In this document: positions 63,298 through 64,000 of the stretch, piece after piece | Numbering within the stretch: the first letter of the stretch is position 1 | How the letters are laid out: each line of letters begins with the position of its first letter | DNA from: Vibrio pomeroyi | Lineage (GTDB): Bacteria > Pseudomonadota > Gammaproteobacteria > Enterobacterales > Vibrionaceae | NCBI RefSeq assembly: GCF_024347595.1 | Contig: NZ_AP025506.1 | Span: 1,178,001 to 1,242,000 of the forward strand | Direction: 5' to 3' | DNA length: 64,000 nt | Translations under genes and position numbers: made by a program | Notes under the pieces: generated by a model | What the model saw: the letters and a program-made list of their open reading frames with translations, nothing else | Told to the model about the DNA's origin: nothing | Databases searched by the model: none

Positions 63298-64000
63298 ATG
63301 AATCTAAACCAATTTGACTCATTATTACCGCCACAAATGGCTGAGCGCGCTGCAGATATTGGCGTAGGTAAAGCAACCAAAGATCCAATCAAATCTTTTC
63401 TCCTAGCGATTTCAGCTGGTATCCATATCGGTATTGCGTTTGTGTTCTACACCATCGTTACCACCGGTGCTGGTGATTTGCCATGGGGCATTACACGTTT
63501 ATTAGGTGGCTTGGCATTTAGCTTAGGCTTGATCCTCGTTGTTGTGACTGGCGGTGAGCTGTTTACTAGTTCGGTGTTAACTCTGGTGGCGCGCGCAAGT
63601 GGCAAGATCACTTGGCGTACACTCGTTAAGAACTGGGCGACAGTTTATGTAGGCAACTTGATCGGCGCTTTGTTGCTGGTGGCTTGTATGTTGCTGACCA
63701 AACAATACATGTTTGACCACGGCCAAGTGGGCTTAAACGCGATGGCGATTTCCCAACATAAGATGCACCATGATTTCATCCAAGCTATCGCACTAGGTAT
63801 CATGTGTAATGTATTGGTTTGTATCGCAGTATGGATGACATTCAGTGGACGCACATTGACCGACAAAATCGCGGTAATGATTCTACCTGTTGCGATGTTT
63901 GTATCAGCAGGTTTTGAGCACTGTATTGCCAACATGTTCCAAGTTCCATTAGCAATCGGCATCAAGACGTTTGCCCCTGCTGAGTTCTGGACGATGACGG
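63298..64000 (+). CDS. focA: Formate transporter FocA, N-terminal part
   Basis: The gene runs off the window end; 234 residues are visible. FocA is a pentameric inner-membrane channel that exports or imports formate during fermentation. The translated sequence matches E. coli FocA: an N-terminal FDSLLPPQMAERAADIGVGKATKDP helix, AGIHIGIAFVFYTIVTTG, the VTGGELFTSSVL pore region, NWATVYVGNLIGALL, VCIAVWMTFSGR and MFVSAGFEHCIANMF, which holds the pore histidine. The ATG at 63298 fits the family start. The FNR-type box upstream supports anaerobic control. pflB is expected next, outside the window. Confidence 0.93.
   Translation, partial: MNLNQFDSLLPPQMAERAADIGVGKATKDPIKSFLLAISAGIHIGIAFVFYTIVTTGAGDLPWGITRLLGGLAFSLGLILVVVTGGELFTSSVLTLVARASGKITWRTLVKNWATVYVGNLIGALLLVACMLLTKQYMFDHGQVGLNAMAISQHKMHHDFIQAIALGIMCNVLVCIAVWMTFSGRTLTDKIAVMILPVAMFVSAGFEHCIANMFQVPLAIGIKTFAPAEFWTMT

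Overview
The window is a 64-kb stretch of a gammaproteobacterial main chromosome. Gene order and protein sequences point to Vibrionaceae, genus Vibrio, and by general resemblance perhaps the Splendidus clade; the clade is inference. Support comes from blocks such as comEC-msbA-lpxK-ycaR-kdsB, cmk-rpsA-ihfB-lapA-lapB-pyrF, lrp-ftsK-lolA-rarA-serS, mnmA-hflD-purB, bioA/bioBFCD and hisLGDCBHAFI, and from a VieSAB-type signalling operon. Almost everything is core genome in good reading condition. I found no tRNA, rRNA, CRISPR array, prophage or toxin-antitoxin locus. The only clear mobile element is one IS110-family (IS1111-type) insertion sequence.

Layout. 1-4300: the C-terminal end of comEC, then the envelope genes msbA, lpxK, a Trm112-like gene and kdsB. 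4480-9900: cmk, rpsA behind a structured leader, ihfB, lapA-lapB and pyrF. 9900-12900 (minus): miaE, the IS, and an unrecognised membrane coiled-coil protein. 13200-17500: cysB, a methyltransferase, and ald divergent from lrp. 17600-24400: ftsK, lolA, rarA, serS. 24400-30900 (minus): a BvgS/EvgS-like hybrid kinase and two response-regulator proteins in the VieS-VieA-VieB arrangement. 31000-36300: bioA divergent from bioBFCD across a BirA-type operator. 36300-43800: a small unknown gene, htpX, mnmA-hflD-purB, an unknown acidic protein, gsk and hns. 44100-46060: a lysine riboswitch and an NhaC-family transporter. 46170-53760: the whole histidine operon behind a leader-peptide attenuator. 53860-64000: a YchJ-like protein, an EAL-HDOD protein, lpxH, ppiB, cysS, tdk, a YdcF-like/nucleotide-sugar-type pair, a small conserved gene, an unknown coiled-coil lipoprotein and the start of focA.

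Regulation is unusually legible. I can point to a lysine L-box, a his attenuator with five consecutive His codons, an S1 autoregulatory leader with GGA-loop hairpins, a BirA operator, two PurR-type palindromes (gsk and purB), an FNR-type box before focA, and many intrinsic terminators, most of them shared between convergent genes.

The best leads are these: the IS1111-type element, whose long 3' non-coding end should encode its guide RNA and which appears to have entered at the foot of a terminator palindrome; a VieA-like protein without its DNA-binding domain; the L-box-controlled transporter; and several unexplained palindromes. I did not find a convincing wholly new multi-gene system.
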